From assembly GCA_031278755.1 (NCBI GenBank), contig JAITJV010000083.1:1-7499 (forward strand): a DNA stretch of 7,499 nt, given 5' to 3'. Within the stretch, counting starts at the first letter, position 1; each line of letters begins with the position of its first letter. The stretch comes from Treponema sp. (GTDB taxonomy: Bacteria > Spirochaetota > Spirochaetia > Treponematales > Breznakiellaceae). Positions 7,401-7,499 of this stretch are shown piece after piece. The notes below the pieces were generated by a model, which worked only from the letters and a program-made list of their open reading frames with translations, was not told where the DNA came from and searched no databases. The translations under genes were made by a program, and so were the position numbers.

Positions 7401-7454
7401 TTATAACTTAGAACGTGCGTTTTAATGTCTTCGGATTGGAGTATGGCCCCGGCC
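7365..7454. repeat. 17/18-bp inverted repeat with 55-nt centre at the reductase breakpoint
   Basis: GGCCGGGGTCCATACTCC at 7365-7382 is repeated in inverted orientation at 7438-7454 (GGAGTATGGCCCCGGCC), identical apart from one missing T. The left arm lies where aldo/keto reductase similarity stops. The 55-nt centre is AT-richer than the rest of the window and holds the palindrome GTTATAAC. No target-site duplication flanks the arms (outer bases TGGAA and AGTAT). It may be a foldback element, the scar of an inverted duplication, or a stem-loop with a large loop. Confidence 0.6.
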
Positions 7455-7499
7455 AGTATAATAAATTTCCTATCCAACGAAGATACCCAGGAGCTTGCC
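7425..7499 (+). CDS. possible start of an unidentified + strand gene (partial)
   Basis: An ATG at 7425 opens a frame that stays open to the window end (25 codons: MSSDWSMAPA then SIINFLSNEDTQELA). Codon choice looks coding-like, but 25 codons is too short to judge. There is no clear Shine-Dalgarno; a later ATG at 7443 is an alternative start, also without one. A TATAAC at 7402-7407 resembles a -10 box, but no -35 is seen at the proper distance. The right arm of the inverted repeat lies inside this frame. No family is recognised. The minus strand is also open in one frame here, so even the orientation is uncertain. Confidence 0.2.
   Translation, partial: MSSDWSMAPASIINFLSNEDTQELA

Noticed and set aside
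7289..7477. Minus-strand open frame proposed as a separate small gene or as the missing N-terminal part of the reductase
   Set aside because: Its translation (for example KFIILAGAILQSEDIKTHVL) does not resemble the aldo/keto reductase strand that should precede HWP, and its lower-coordinate part overlaps the reductase in another frame.

Overview
The window looks like a chromosomal segment from a fairly GC-rich spirochaete, most likely the Treponema/Breznakiella group. This is an inference from three things: the Treponema-like FtsH sequence (Walker A variant GMPGTGKT), the lipoprotein-type HtrA protease with a relaxed, spirochaete-style lipobox, and the gene order. No rRNA or other marker gene is present, so the placement is tentative.

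Layout. Positions 1-5699 are a compact, co-directional (+) gene train that probably forms one operon: the 3' end of a gene that looks like tilS (tRNA-Ile lysidine synthetase), then ftsH (membrane AAA+ zinc protease), then an exported protein with TPR-like helices and Asp-rich calcium-type loops, then a lipoprotein serine protease of the HtrA/DegP type with two PDZ-like regions. Spacing is very tight: the ftsH Shine-Dalgarno touches the previous stop, only a few bases separate ftsH from the next gene, and there is an 8-bp overlap before the protease. A fifth + strand gene, an alpha/beta hydrolase of the hormone-sensitive-lipase (HSL) type, begins 4 bp after the protease stop and ends at 6837.

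From 6870 to about 7400 the minus strand carries the C-terminal part of an aldo/keto reductase, convergent with the hydrolase. Its frame is closed by a stop just upstream, and the half that would carry the catalytic tetrad is absent, so it is called a 5'-truncated pseudogene. The break coincides with a 17/18-bp inverted repeat (7365-7382 and 7438-7454) around an AT-richer 55-nt centre. A short + strand frame (7425 to the window end) may be the start of another gene.

How the genes fit together. FtsH clears damaged inner-membrane and cytoplasmic proteins, while the HtrA lipoprotein would cleave misfolded proteins on the periplasmic side. The exported TPR/Asp-loop protein between them could be a partner in envelope quality control, but that is inference from position only. 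The hydrolase may simply be a read-through passenger. I saw no tRNA, rRNA, CRISPR array, intact mobile element or convincing rho-independent terminator. The least ordinary parts are the Asp-loop protein and the rearranged right-hand end.
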